Source: Oscarella lobularis
Lineage: Eukaryota > Porifera > Homoscleromorpha > Homosclerophorida > Oscarellidae
Direction of reading: 5' to 3'
Length of the DNA stretch: 64,000 bases
NCBI RefSeq assembly: GCF_947507565.1
Contig: NC_089175.1
Coordinates: 620,001-684,000 of the forward strand
Made by a program: the position numbers and the translations under genes
Shown here: positions 13,099-38,926 of the stretch, in pieces
Layout of the letters: every line of letters begins with the position of its first letter
Position numbering within the stretch: position 1 is the stretch's first letter
Notes under the pieces: generated by a model
The model's database searches: none
What the model was told of the DNA's origin: nothing
What the model saw: the letters and a program-made list of their open reading frames with translations, nothing else

Positions 13099-13140
13099 AA
13101 CCAGCCTAACCAGCCTAACCAGCCCAACCAGCCTGACCAG
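13099..13140. repeat. Tandem 9-mer AACCAGCCT, about 4.5 copies
   Basis: Units AACCAGCCT, AACCAGCCT, AACCAGCCC and AACCAGCCT follow each other, then a diverged GACCAG. It is a simple minisatellite in intergenic DNA. Confidence 0.8.
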
Positions 13141-13481
13141 TCGGAAATCATCTATACTCGTGAGCGGGCACACCATGCAATCTACTCCTGCGCGTGACAG
13201 AGAGCGCTGCCCCCTAAGTGCATGCCTACACCACGGGACCCCAAATGGGTAAACCTGATTTAGTTCGTCGTTTTCGGGTTTTTTTTCGTCGTCGTGTTTG
13301 CTCTAAAGGCGTGTACGTTAGTTAGCGATTCATGAAAAGGCGTTTGTTGCTTACGTATTTGGCGCAGCGTGTTTTGAACCCCACTCAATCGAAGCGTGAC
13401 GCCGCCACGTGCTTGATTTTCTCGCGAAAAGTCAGATGCTTCTAGAAAACAGACAAATGAATAGAATTTGGGGCTACGCGA

Positions 13482-13697
13482 GTGCATGCCACGCAGGATT
13501 GCCTACCGGTGAGCGGATGCGCGATGGAGGTGAAGCGGGACCTTCCTGTCAAGCAATTCGAGACGCGCGACGCCGGAGAGGCGCTCTTCGTCTTTGCAGA
13601 AGCTGACGGAGGGTCTCTTCACTTTAAAAAGAAGGCTCCTGCGAGCTCGTGCCGCGAAATGCAGTTGATCTTCGACGCGCTAACGCACGTCAACTGA
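13482..13697 (+). CDS. Hypothetical 71-residue ORF
   Basis: A frame open from 13482 (in-frame Met at 13524, MEVKRDLPVKQFETRD) ends with TGA at 13695-13697. Its composition is protein-like and its base use resembles the neighbouring genes, but no family, splice partner or poly(A) signal is evident. It lies 209 bp from the 3' end of MED23, which converges on it. Confidence 0.3.
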   Translation: MHATQDCLPVSGCAMEVKRDLPVKQFETRDAGEALFVFAEADGGSLHFKKKAPASSCREMQLIFDALTHVN

Positions 13698-13905
13698 CAT
13701 CACGCCATGCTAATGCTACAAAAATTTGACCGTGTCGCTTGTTTATGCCATGAAGCGTAGTCTATGATAGAGCGAAGATTCTGGATTAAGAGATCCAATG
13801 ATTGTCTTGATTTCGTCTTTTCCCGCGTCTCCTATAAAGGAATATTTTATGTAATACCTAAAAAAACGAGAAAAAAATTAGACATAGAAAACCCGTAGTA
13901 ATCAA

Positions 13906-16900
13906 TTACAGAAAGTCGCTGATCAGATCTAAATGTCGGCTCAATCCGCCCGAATCGTCGACCAATTTTAGCATTCGATACAAACCAAGAGCCACCTAAA
14001 AAAACTGCAATACTTTTCGAGCTACCCTCTCCCTTCCTTGCCATACATCGAGAAGACAGCTAGTCCGTTCCGTCTGAAATCGGGTCAATAAAGGACCCGT
14101 CAGTCGAAACACAAACAGAAGCTGCGTCTCCGTTCTGACAAGACTTGCAGCATTCTCAAGAAAGCTAAAAAGTATCAAAATCTCCCTCAATCCTATCTTT
14201 TGATTCGTGTACTCACCCGACCAATCGCGTCAATTGCCCATTATTTGTGTGATACCAAAAGGCGCTGACCAAACGAAGCAAAACAGCGGCATTCTGATTA
14301 AACCCAAACCGCTCCGGCTCCGTTTCTCTATCATCCTCCAATCTCGGCCTCTTCGCCGCCGGCCTCTCGTCTTCCTCACCGACGACGACGTCATCGTCGT
14401 CGATAGTGACCTCGGGTATGCACTGAAGCATTCTCTCATTCAAAACACTCCAATACGATTCCTTACCGAAGAAACGCAATAAAAGTAGATAGTCTAATTA
14501 TTGAAAAATATACCGGAAGTGTGGCCAACAAGACGGCAGCCGCATTTATACCGGTTACGTCTCGCGTATTGACGAAAATCTCGAGCGCGACGTCGATGAT
14601 GTACTCGCAGACGGATTTCGCCGAAAGTGGAAGACTCATCACTTCGACGGCCGTGCAGTAGAGCACGTGGAGCGTCGGCGCGCCGAATTCTCGAAAGCGC
14701 CAATCGTCGATTAGATACTCGGCCGGAAAATCGTTATTGAGAAGTGAAGATCGATCGTCAAGGAAGGAAACCAGAAAAAATTACGAAATAATTAATTAGA
14801 TTCTAATATTGGAGGATATCGCTTTGGAGACGAGTCAGGATTTGAGTGAAGTAGTGAGAATCCGGAATCCACTCACCAAAGATCGGATCGATTCCAATAC
14901 TCGATAAATATTCACAAAACGATCGAGTGAACAACCTAAAAATTGCCGTCTTTCGTAGATCAATTTTGACTAGCTACAGCCCACCATTCTTTGCTCGGTT
15001 GGAATCCCTCGTGACCTAAAATATTATTAGTATATTCATAAGAGATATTTCCCTGATCCTAATCCTTACCCAATGTGCTTCCAACTAGTTTTTTCTTCAC
15101 TGCGTAATTGAGGCCGATTGTCTGATCGTAATAATGTAGTAATGTGTAAATGGACATTACAGGACGATCTGGCACGAGGTTAGAAATCTATAAACGAAAT
15201 TTTCATTGGTATTTCTTACCGTGATATCGATAGAGTCCGCCAAAGACGTCCATTAGACGATCGAAAAATTTGAGAGTCGCTTTGAATTCATACATTTCAA
15301 AACATCGATTCACCATCAATTCCAAAATCTAAATTTAATATTCCGACGTCGGAATTTAAAAACAAAACGAAATCGGTACAGGAATGAATCGAAGACAGAA
15401 ATTTCCTAAAAAGCAAGATTCGAGATTTCGTATTTTAACGCTTTTTCAAAATGTACCGAAATACGTAGGGAGATAAGTTTTCTGCGATGGATTTTGACCC
15501 TGAAGTCCTTCAAAGTACATGTACTCAGGATAAGCCTTTATCACGCGCAAATATTCTCCAATTCAATCTCAAAATTTAATAATTACTTTATGAAGATTCC
15601 CGTTCTTCGAAAACCATTCCTCGTGTTTCCAATGCTCCGGATTGATTCCCTAGCACAACGAATTTGGCCCCATCGATTTACGTATTTCCTATATATAATC
15701 ATACTTCCTGTAAGAAAACCGTTATTCGTTCCTTCAGTTCGCGCGAACTCGTTAAGAGAATACTAAGCAACGATATTTGAACGCTAGCATCATTTCCGCT
15801 TGCGTTTCTCATCAGCTGCAATTGGAAAATCAATCAATTTTGCTACAAATACCTAAGTGCGTCGTACCATGCACAAAACGAATCTTTCCAACGGAATAAT
15901 TTTATATTTCCATATCAGCTCGTTGAGAGCGCCCAAGCTCTATAAAATCGTATATTTAAAATAATTCAATTTTTGTCACGTGCCCCGTTTCTAACCTTAT
16001 TGAATTGATCTTTTACACCTTCTGTGCTCCACGTCGACGCGAGAACGGCGGTTATGTAATCGGCCAGCATTCGCACTTGACACACGGATTCCTTCACAGA
16101 AATTTTCTCAAGAATTCTAAATAATCAATAAATAAATAAATAAATAAATATCCTCTATTGGTCTTTTCTCTTTATACCTATAAACGTTTGGCGGAAGTTT
16201 GCCCTCGTCTACGACAGTTTTCCAAAGAATGCTAAAATATGACGTCAAAAGTCACAAAAAAATTAAAAATTGCTTCGTTACCATAGAAAAGTGGACGTTC
16301 CTCCGTCTCTCGAGAAATGAGTTTCGTCAATTCCCGACGTTTTCCACTTTGCCCAATCGTCGGCCACCGTGCTTTGCAACAGTGATTTCTGATCGAGAGG
16401 AGACGACGAAGCGGTTCCCGCGTTCGCAACGTAATAATTTCGCAACGTATAAGGCATTTTGTCCGATATGTAGCTCGGCCAAGAGTGCGGCGTCACGCGT
16501 TGAATGTTGCGTAGAATGCTTTCGGGCCACGTGGCGAAGGGGCCTTCCAGTCCTGGGGGGAAATAATCAAATATTTGATATAGATGACAATAATAAATTG
16601 CCTGCCAAACGCATTGATTTCGCTAGCGTGAAGACAAACATTTTGTTGAGCTCTTCCATGTGAAGCAACTGACTCATTGACTAATATAGAATTCCTAATT
16701 AATTTTAGTGGATCCCCCGTGTTTTTTATGAGCAAACCATTCTGGGATCGTTGAGAAGTTTCAAGAGCTGACTGGGAAATTCCGGCGTAACGAGACCCGA
16801 TAGAAATTTCAGCACGGAAGTTTCAATACTGCATTTATCAATTAATTATTTAATTAGTTGAATTTTCTCTCTTTCTCGCCTGAGTTGGAGTTGGTAATTG

Positions 16901-19900
16901 GCAATCGATGACATTTGATAGAGCATGGAGACGAGATGAACTTTGTGGTTCACGGAAATGTGACGCTGAAGTCGAAAGCTCATCACTTCGACAAGCGAAT
17001 GCAGAGTGCTCAAGTTCTGCTGCTGATAAACGAGCGGCAAAACTTGACCTAAAAAAAGCTCACCCTCAAAAATAGTCATATATTTAATTAGACATTTTAT
17101 TTAGCGAACACTCTCATTATAGAATAGTTTGGGGGTCTCAAAATAGTCATATTTAATTATAGGATATACTCAATTATTATTATTGTGTACCTGTTAGCGT
17201 CTTCACTGCCACGCCGTAGTCCGTTTCCATGTAGATGATGAGTCGACTGTAGGCTTCGAGAACGGCGGGACTGATTACGACGTGAGGTTGCGACGACGCC
17301 GCTCTCGTCAATCGCTGATTGATCGTCGCAAGTAAACTAGTAAACAATATTTATATATTTAATTATTTTTCTTCTATCTATGATTCCCTCACTTCATTCT
17401 TATGTTCGTCGAAAGACTCTTCAGAAGAGCGAACGTGCACGACTGCGTTCCCGCCGGCATGACGAGATTCGACGACGGACTTGGCATGGGAACCGTGTTG
17501 CTAGGCGACCCCATCCACGAATCAATGAGACGCGCCGCGAGAGAATTTAGAGTATCAGGGACACCTCCGTCTATAGATGGAGGGGGGGGGGAGGACCCTT
17601 AAAATCGTCTAATTTTACGTTGCAGTTCTCTTACAGGCGTTGCAAACGATCACGTATCGATGATATCCTTGGGAAAACGATAAAAGCGACTGTCGATCTT
17701 GAGTAAAGAAGCTGGGCGGGATATAATTGCTAATTAATGAGGGGTGTCGTTATTAATTAATTATTTATCTCTTTACTCTGTTTGCAACTTTAGGGCGGCG
17801 GGAAGAGTCGGCAAAGCCGACGGCTTTCCTAGAAGCTTGTACTGCACGCGCGAAATAAAAATCAAAGTCTAATTTAATTATGTATCTATTTATTTTGACC
17901 TTGAGCTGCAGGTGATTCCATAGACACGCAGCGGCCATGTGAATCGACGAGGAAGGACTCGAAAAATCGGGCAATGGAACCATAGCCTTAATTAAAATTA
18001 AAATACAAAAATTAATTAGTAAAGATAAAAGAACCCGCATTATTTCTCTTACCTCTTTGTCGGAGTAGAGCGTTGCTAAGAGACTGTAAATAGATTCGCA
18101 GCTCGAAATCTTGCAGCAACGCAAAAAATCATTAAAATCAATTCATTTTAGGCCATAAAATTATTTACGTCGAGTTTTTGCAGGCTTGGCGATACGATTT
18201 GTAGCAAGAGCCACATGAGCCAGTCTCGTCCTCTCTTGGATCGACACGAAGACGATAACTATAATTATATATTAATTACTCATTAATTAAACGATCTAAA
18301 TCGATTCTACTTTTTCCGTAAGACGCGCTATCAAATTAGATAGATTCGCAAATTGAAATAGAGCGAAAAAGACCGATTGACTGCAGAGGTGATTCCACGT
18401 GAACGTGATGCGCGACAACGAGGTGTCTTCGAAGCTTTCGAACGCCTCAAAAATGAGATCGACTAACACGTGCTCAAGCTGAACGCAACGCTGACGATTC
18501 TAGAAAAATAATTAAATAATTAAATAATTAATTAATTAATTAATTGTACCTGTCTGCTTAGACTCAGAATACAGGAGACTAATTCTCTCGACGACGGCTG
18601 AGTGAGAGCGTGCGTTAGAAGTCCGATTTGAGCTTGACTTTCCTCCTAGAGAGAGGAGATCAAATATATTCCCCGTATATGAACATTGACTACTTTGTTG
18701 AATCGTAACACGTTGTTCGGTCGTCGAATGAATTGCAACGTGTTTGGATCCACTTTCCATATGGCTCCCGTCAAAGGGGAATATCCCACGACGGGACGCA
18801 GCCACAGGCGACCTTGGCCAATAATAATAATAATAATAATCAAGACATTATTTATTCTTGTGTACCTGGCATAGAAACCAAGTCGGCTAACTGGAGAAAA
18901 GAATTGCGAAATTTCTCCCACATGTCTTCGAATATCTACGATTAAATAAATAAATGTATTGATAATCTTGGAAGAAGTGGGGCCTGTACCCAGTGAGACG
19001 GAGATGCCTCCGGAAAACGTTTTGCAACCTTAGTGGCAAACATTTAATAATTTACTAATCTAATAATAAACTTACGGCACTATAAGCACTATATCCGGGT
19101 AGCAGACCTCCTTCTCGACTCAGCATCCGAGAAACAAACTAGAAAGAATTTCAACTGATTTCATTATTATTTATTATTATTTATCACATCTTTTGCTATT
19201 TGAATCTGGGGAATTTTTGACTCATGAATAGCTATTGGACAAGCCGAAACATTGGCTAGAACGCGCACGAGCAATTCGCGGCATACCTAATAAATATCAA
19301 TATCAACTACATTCTGATTATTTAATTATTTATTTACTCTGTAGTCTGCCTTGCTTATGTTAGCCAATAAAATGTTGAACGTTTCCATCCAGGGAATCGT
19401 ATCGTCAAAATTCAAACGATCGACCAATAAATCAAATACAAATCTAACGGAAAATCGAGAAGAACGCGTTTTTTGGCAAATATTTTATTACTGATAAGGA
19501 ACGACGTTGATTTCGGCTAATTTCACCAAAAGATTGAATCCGAATATCAATCTCTGGACATTTTGCTGCGATACGGCGAAATCGAAGAGGAGTCCCAAAA
19601 AATCGTTGCACGATTCCTGGGACTTTGCTATCGGCTTCTTATTTTCGAGAAGAAGTCGGATCTTTACCGGCTGGATTCGCATCAGGACAGATTTTAGCTC
19701 GCTTAGCGCGCGTTCCTCGATCGATTCTTGACTTCGAAGGGGTAAAAGAATGCTATTGCACGTTCGATCAGCACGCGAGAATACAGGACACATCGCTTTC
19801 GTACTTTCCGAGCACTTTCTCGAGCGCACTTGAATCCTACGCGACGAGAGAGAAAAAATCGCAAGGCGACATAAGAACTGAGCGTTCGCGCTTAAAAGAA

Positions 19901-19977
19901 CGTACGAAGACATAATTGAGAATTCGCTTGACTTCCTTCTGCGTCGCATCGTCGAGCGGCACGCTTTCGACAGACAT
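13906..19977 (-). CDS. MED23: Mediator complex subunit 23
   Basis: MED23 is a tail-module subunit of the Mediator coactivator that passes signals from transcription factors to RNA polymerase II. Exons spread over 6 kb match its full length. N-terminal: RLWLRPVVGYSPLTGAIWKV (near 18800). Middle: LPDFSSPSSSIHMAAACLW (about 17950). C-terminal: a Trp-Arg-Phe block then LHVLYCTAVEVMSLPLSAKS (about 14640), SYWSVLNERML (about 14450), LFVFRLTGPLLTRFQTERTS (about 14080) and a last exon ending in LDLISDFL. Start ATG is at 19975-19977. The exon near 14310-14420 carries an acidic and Lys/Arg-rich insert (AAKRPRLEDD), which looks like a nuclear localisation signal and is not typical of the family. The start codon lies 54 bp from that of the divergent STARD10-like gene. 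Confidence 0.9.
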
Positions 19978-20031
19978 TTCTCGCGCAGTGCGCGCGCTAA
20001 ACGCTGCGGCTCACGAGTAACGCTAGAGAGA
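19978..20031. promoter_or_regulatory. 54-bp bidirectional promoter/5' leader region
   Basis: The ATGs of MED23 (minus) and the STARD10-like gene (plus) are only 54 bp apart, so both 5' leaders and the core promoter must share or overlap this DNA. It is GC-rich (cgcgcagtgcgcgcgctaaacgc) with no TATA box. Confidence 0.6.
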
Positions 20032-21148
20032 ATGGCTGAACAAAAGGGTCTACTCGGTCTCGAGGCTCACCCGGCGACCGAAGAAGAGTTCGCCTACTTT
20101 CTCAAGCTCGCGGACAGCGACGACGGCTACGTCGAACTCTACGTGAAAGACGGAATCCAAGTGATGAGCAAACCGATGGAAAACTCGCCAATCAAAATGA
20201 TCAAGGTGAGACGAAAACGAACGAACGAGCGCGAAGCGTCACCCTAAAAACGAAGGTGCGATACGAATTCAAAGATCTCGCACCGGAACTCATCTACGAC
20301 GTTCTTCACGATCCGCTCTATCGTCGCACGTGGGACGAGCACATGATCGAGGGCTTCGAAATTTGCACGCTCGACGCGACGAACGACATCGGCTACTATT
20401 CGGGTTCGGGGATTGGGATCCGAAAATTCGTCCTCGTGCGTGACCACGCCCACTTCTCCCCCCCTCTCTTTTCTCTTTATAGTCAAACTTCCCTTTCCGT
20501 TGAAGAATCGCGATTTTGTCAATCAGCGATCGTGGCGCGTCACCGACGATAAGGAGTTCATTATTTTCAACCACACCGTTAACCACAAGGTATGACGTCA
20601 TTGTGTCATATATCCCCCATCCATGATTCATTTATTATTGTTTTATTTATAGGATCATCCGGAAACGAGTCGATACATTCGCTCGATCTCGCATATAACC
20701 GGCTACTTGCTTAGACGACTCGATTCCGGTGGAACGGCATTTACTTACATTACTCAATCTGACCCGAAGGGTAAATAATTATATTACATATAATATATTG
20801 GGGTAAATGTTTTCTTTTAGGCTGGCTGCCTACCTGGTTTATCAACAAGGCCGGTTCTCATCTTGCTCCTAGGGTACACTTGTGGGGACGGCCCCCCACC
20901 CCATCCACATTTATCCTTTGCCCCTCGTTTAGGTTATTCAAAACATAGACAAAGTCGGTCGAAACTACGCCGAATGGAAAGCGCAGAACCATCCCGACTT
21001 CAAACCGTGGCTCAAGCCTGATCAAATGACCTCACCCAAGGTAACAAAAGAACACCATCACACCCCCATTTTTCTCCTTCTAAACCGGATTCTTACATAG
21101 GGTAAAGAACACAGTGCCGAAAAACCCGGCGGCTACAAGAACTGCTAA
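20032..21148 (+). CDS. STARD10: START-domain lipid transfer protein, STARD10-like
   Basis: STARD10-type proteins carry phosphatidylcholine or phosphatidylethanolamine between membranes in a START-domain pocket. The exons give MAEQKGLLGLEAHPATEEEF, VRYEFKDLAPELIYDVLHD, YRRTWDEHMIEGFE, then LKNRDFVNQRSW, FIIFNHTVNH, ITGYLLRRLDSGGTAFTYIT, DPKGWLPTWFINKAGSHLAP and a final YAEWKAQNHPDFKPWL. This follows the family order closely. The last exon (21101-21148) adds a short tail ending KPGGYKNC. The protein is shorter than vertebrate STARD10 and lacks its acidic C-terminal tail. A close START relative (PCTP) is possible but fits less well. Confidence 0.85.
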
Positions 21149-21497
21149 AAATTTGGGAACGTCGTCTCGTAATTTTCTTTACGGTCTTTGCATGTTTACT
21201 TGTAAGTGTACTTCACCCAAATCGAAAAGACCACCCATTGTTTTTTTGCAGTACGATTTGTCTCTTAGCGCTGTCGCGTACGTAGGACTCGCGTCACTGT
21301 CACACAGGCCAAGATCTCGATAGCCTTAATGATGAATGAGTGCGGGGAGGGGTGGAGGGAGGGGGTCTCTGTGGGGATTACGTCACCTCGTCCCATTGAT
21401 TCTCCTCTTCGCATGCCGATACGATAGTCATCCAATCAGAAAGCGATGTTCTAGACGTGGAAATTAATATGTGGAATTTTGATTGCGGCTTGCTTGC
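21149..21497. other. 3' ends of two converging genes
   Basis: No further gene is supported. The STARD10-like gene (+) and CLHC1 (-) converge here. An open piece after an acceptor at about 21251 could be an alternative last exon of the former. Confidence 0.4.
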
Positions 21498-24340
21498 TTA
21501 CTTGCTGTCCTTTTGCATGAGATCCATCAGATCTTTTTTATTGGCAAGTGCCTGAGAACAAAGTTATCTATCTCCAAAGAGGGAAGACGTGCTCGTTTGC
21601 CTCACTCTAATAAAGTCGCGTCGCGTTTCCAACTGAAAGACACCGAATACCTAGAACGAGGAGTGACTAAAAGTACACTGTGACTCTCGACTTTTTTTCC
21701 GTACTTCCTTTACGGGAAGACTTGGACAATCCACCAGGAGAAGACCCAATTTCAAATGAGGAACAGCTCGCAATACGGCGAGATAATCTAACAACGCTAC
21801 CCCCATGCCGACACGTGACACAGACATGCAACGACGAGACTGACCTTCCGATTTGAAAGACCTCGTTTCGCGGGCAAACGACAACATGCCATAATAACGA
21901 CCTTGTCTACACATAGCAACAGCTGCCTAATGATAATAATAATAATAATTAATTAATATGTATTTTTATACTGTACCTGCTTGTAATATTCCGCTCTCGT
22001 GTACGCAGTCGACGCTAACGAATACATTAGTCTCAGTTGCCTCGGATCGTCGGTCTCTGCCGCGTGCTTCTCAATCAATGCTCCAAGTGAAGCGGAGCAC
22101 TCCAGCTACAATCATTCTAAGTGGCTTTGTCCCCCCCCCCTAGGAATACTCAGCTACTCACTACGTCCGTGGCAAGCCAGTGAGCGACTAAGTCAATCTT
22201 TCCTAAGTCAGATATTGTCTATGTGTTCTTGCCCCTCTTTCGATTTCCTCATCCTACCGTGCTCTAACGCACATTGAACGCATTCTACGGAATCGGCTTT
22301 CGATGGTCTCATTGTAGCGTCTGCAACAGTTGATAGCAAAATTTCGCAGTAAGTAAGAAGAGGTGATCTAAGAAGAAGTGAACTCTATCCGTCATTCCGT
22401 TTAGCACCCAAAGCCTACTTTAATCCCGAAGAATGTTTGACATTTTTAAAGGAATCCAAAGTTTCCGAATTTCTCAAAACTCCCTTGATTATTAGCAATA
22501 AATTGCTGATTTTAATTCGTCTATGTTCTATACTTTTGGCGAGTTAGCTGCGTAAATAGCTGCTGCTTCGTACTTCTCATCGCCAAGCAACTAAACACCA
22601 AAAATCAACTATTGAATCTATTAATATGTTTTCTAGCCTCGTGCCATCTTTCTATATATTCTAACATCATTTGAGTTTCCTTTTCCTTAGCAGGATCCTA
22701 CATACGTAATAAATAAATATTTATTTATTTATTTATTTATTTATCTATTTCCCCCACATCATCTTCCACTGATGATGACAAAGGAGTTTGATCGTGGGTT
22801 AGCGATTTCTTAAAATTTTGCCCCGCTGCAACGAATATTAGCACATGTGTATTTAATTATTACTAATTGCTCCCAACTAACATAGCGCCTTCTCGACGAC
22901 GTCAGAAAAGCTTAGCTTGCGCTCAGTCATGTTATCGTTGTAAGCGGAAGTCGCCTAAAAAAATTGAAAAGAACTAAACCTGCGTGCGTACACGACTCTC
23001 TTCCTACTTCCACGGCCATTCTAAGATTATATAGTCTTCGTTTCAGGTCTTCATTCGCTCTCAAAACCGTCTCTCTTAACATCTACTGAACTAATTATTA
23101 AATGAAACGAGATCGACTACGACTGCACTTCTTTCTTCTCAAGCTGACGCAGAAGATCGTCTTTGTGACTCTTAGCTACAAAGCTATTCGACCGCAGTCA
23201 GCATAAAAACCAGTAGAGAGAAGCTCTTAATAGCCCGTTTCCATAAGAAACTTTTAAAATCAACAGGTGTGTTGAATATACGCGATTTTATATTGTCTTT
23301 GCTGTGAACGGGCTATAAGAGCACGTGTATATCAAATACCGTTTATTTTCTGCCTCTCTAAGAGCCGCGATTTTTGTCTCGAGTTCCGAGAGCTGAAAAA
23401 ATCGAAATGGGATCGTCAATAAACCCTTTCCTTAGTTATGGATACACCTCTTTTTCCAATGCACGAATGTTTGTCGATTGGTCTAGCGTTACTTTATGAA
23501 GGACTTTGAGTCGCTTTTCGGCCGTCATTTCGGCCGATAAATGAGCCGGACCCAAAAGAAGTCGAAAAACTAAAAAAAACGAATTATTTCAACTCGTTCT
23601 TTTTAATTAGATAATACTTTCGGCTTCTCTTTCTTCTCTCTCGCCTTGTAAACACTTAATTTTGTCCTTAATCCTTCACGAAAAAATCGCTTAGTCAACT
23701 CAGAAAAAATTTGAGGATTCAATTATTACTTTTGGTTATCATTTTCTACTATTTTTATCTTTCTCTCAATGTCCTTGCATCTTTTCTTATAATTTCTAAG
23801 CGAAATTGTCACTGCGTATCCATGGATACAATAGCGCAACAAACCTAGCAGTTTGCTCTTCTCCGTCCAAATTTCGAAGTTTCGTCTCGAGATAGAACGA
23901 ATTTCTTTCGCCGAGACGCAGAGCATCGATAAATTTTTCATATTCTGCCTAAACGAGTCGATAGAAGTCCAAAAAACCGGCGTTTTCAAATGTATCGTCG
24001 ACTTTGATTGTTGCCAATAAGGGCCCGTATGCGGGCAATCGATCGACGATTCGATCTAGACAGGCTCGATGGAGAGCCAAATCTTCCTATTCGAGCAATC
24101 GAATGGGTCTATTGTGATCTATAGACTGCATTTCGAACCTCTCGGTCGTGCGTGCCGTCATCGCGAGCGATTTTCGCTCTTTCCTAAACGATTTTTTCAT
24201 AAACGCGGTGGCCAGTCGACTCGTTCGTTCACCTCGTCGAGAAACGATGTCAGTTTTCGTGCATAGAGTTGATTGGAAAGAGCGTCTGCTTCGTATTCGA
24301 TCGATCCGTGAGGAAAACGAAACAAACCATCGCTCGCCAT
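21498..24340 (-). CDS. CLHC1: Clathrin heavy chain linker domain protein
   Basis: The gene starts with MASDGLFRFPHGSIEYEAD at 24340, then a coiled-coil half (AEMTAEKRLKVLHKVTLD, ELETKIAALREAENKR, LRANEDLKRRLYNLRMAVEV). The C-terminal half matches the clathrin heavy chain linker/alpha-solenoid start: DEKYEAAAIYAANSP then KGVLRNSETLDSFK, SKADSVECVQCALEHGRM, KIDLVAHWLATD and CSASLGALIEKHAAE. CLHC1 combines these parts and is conserved in ciliated animals, though its role is poorly known. It ends LANKKDLMDLMQKDSK with TAA at 21498-21500. More than a dozen tiny exons are spread over 2.8 kb. Furry ends only 49 bp before its start codon. Confidence 0.75.
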
Positions 24341-24389
24341 ACGGGGAATCTAAACTTTATATCTATCCGTGAGAAATAAATCTGATTAG

Positions 24390-37442
<13,053 letters not shown>

Positions 37443-37634
37443 TGTGTATTCCCCCCCCTTTAGCGCGGCGATGTGTTTCGCATCCGGGTCGGCTTGTGGA
37501 GCATTCGGGCACTTGGCGACCTGTGATGCATAATTTGATTTTTTTAGAGCGCGAGCAACCGACTTGAGAACAGCAGGACGGACGTTTTGTAGCAAAAAAA
37601 AACGTTCGAGCAGCAAAAAATGCGTTTCAAAAAC

Positions 37635-38533
37635 TTAGACAGAAACTCCGTAGACGTAATTCAAGAGGATCGAAGCTGGGTCGGCAAATTTGCTTGCAGC
37701 CAACTACAAACACCGCACGAATTCAAATACTAAATATTCGTCAATTTGAAAACTCACGGCTTCAAGAAAACGACTTGGAGGCATCATTTCCAAAGGAGCA
37801 AGAGACGAACAGGCGGCCGGCTTGTGGAACACGGATGTAGTACTAAGTGGCTCGTAGGAAAGATTGAGTTGCAATTCTGCATCCATACGCTGCAACGCTG
37901 GTTTCGCATCGCCGTGAAAATTAGTCAAAGCAGATACAACCGACTGGCAATTGTCATTCACAAGAGCAACATAAATTTGTGCATCTCCCGTGTCGTCCGT
38001 AGCACTAAAGTAATAGCCACTCAATTCGTCGCCAGCCAGAGAAATATTGCCAAGAAATTTAGCTTTTATGCAAAAACAGCTTTAATTAATTAATTAGTTG
38101 ATTTAAGTGCTACCTTTCGTCAGACAGTTTGTATACGGAATGTTGGGCAAAGTGGTCTGGTAACACTTATTATTTACGACCACGTAACAGCCGAGCTGCA
38201 AAATTTATGCCAGTGTCACGTGACGTCTGACCCTTGATCCTTCTCCTCACTTACATTTTTCGTATTGCACTGTAGGAACTCTTCAAACGTATCTCCCTCT
38301 ACGACCGATACTGTTCCATTGAAAACAAATCCGGGGATTTTCCAGTCAAAATAGCCGGTAAATTTCGTGATCTGAAAGTTTCCGGTCGAATTGAAGACGA
38401 GCGCCTGGAGCCAGCTCGAGCTGAACTGGTACGCTTCGGGCACGCAACAATTAGCGTTCGCCCGGCTGGAGCCGACGGCGAGCAGACAAAGAACAACGGC
38501 CACGACTCGACTGAAAAACATCTCTCTCTGCAT
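37635..38533 (-). CDS. Ependymin-related secreted protein, copy A
   Basis: Four exons join in frame: 38255-38533, 38114-38195, 37758-38062 and 37635-37703. A signal peptide (RVVAVVLCLLAVGSSRANA) is followed by CCVPEAYQFSSSWLQALVF, LGCYVVVNNKCYQTTLPNIP and a Cys-rich end (HKPAACSSL). Cysteine spacing and the sequence around the second and third Cys blocks resemble the ependymin family: extracellular calcium-binding glycoproteins, many with lysosomal or matrix roles. Asn-x-Ser/Thr glycosylation sites are frequent (NSTGNF, NGTVS, NLSYEP). The start could also be the internal Met at 38521. It lies in tandem with copy B and 192 bp upstream of the furry start. The family assignment rests on remembered spacing and is not certain. 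Confidence 0.7.
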
Positions 38534-38584
38534 GCGCACAACAAAATCACGTGTACTCTTCCCGGCCCCCCGGATTGAGTATAA

Positions 38585-38660
38585 AACCCTGTTTGATGTG
38601 CCAAAGAAATGACACCTGATCAATTAAATCGGGCGTCTTCTCCCTTTTGAAGTTGTTTCT
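38585..38660 (-). pseudogene. Fragment of furry exons
   Basis: The plus-strand text cctgtttgatgtgcca at about 38590 matches the furry exon end at about 36768. The following acacctgatca...cttctcccttttgaag matches the furry exon near 36907-36945, with a few changes (the peptide LQKGEDARFN against YLQKGEDARFDQ). The roughly 110 bp between these in furry are missing here, so this is a small rearranged copy lying in the 5' region of copy A. Confidence 0.7.
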
Positions 38661-38696
38661 GCAATGACAACATTAAACGAATAAATAATTTAATAA

Positions 38697-38730
<34 letters not shown>

Positions 38731-38926
38731 GCTTCCGACATCCTTTACTGAGCCCCGGATCAGCTCGTAGAGCTCTTCGCAGAGTAGAGACGACGACCTG
38801 TGGTGCATAATTTGAATTTTTCTAGAGCGCGTGCAACCGACTTGAGAACAACAGGACAGCTCTGTAGCAAAAAATATAAGAAAAAACAATCAAGAAACAA
38901 ACCGGAAAAAACGCATTTCAAAAAAG

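Larger units (their letters stand above)
12432..13481. other. Long intergenic region
   Basis: No gene is supported in about 1 kb. It holds a diverged direct repeat (12761-12838), an inverted repeat (12855-12931) and a short tandem repeat (13099-13140), listed separately. AATAAA at about 12628 could serve the phospho-lyase gene. Confidence 0.5.

Noticed and set aside
22706-22747. TTTA tandem run (and similar at 38697-38730, CT run at 26540-26565)
   Set aside because: Simple microsatellites inside introns or spacers. They are common throughout the window and not informative.
24069-24266. Plus-strand ORF starting MESQIFLFEQSNG
   Set aside because: It is antisense to CLHC1 exons, whose reading is supported by splice sites and homology.
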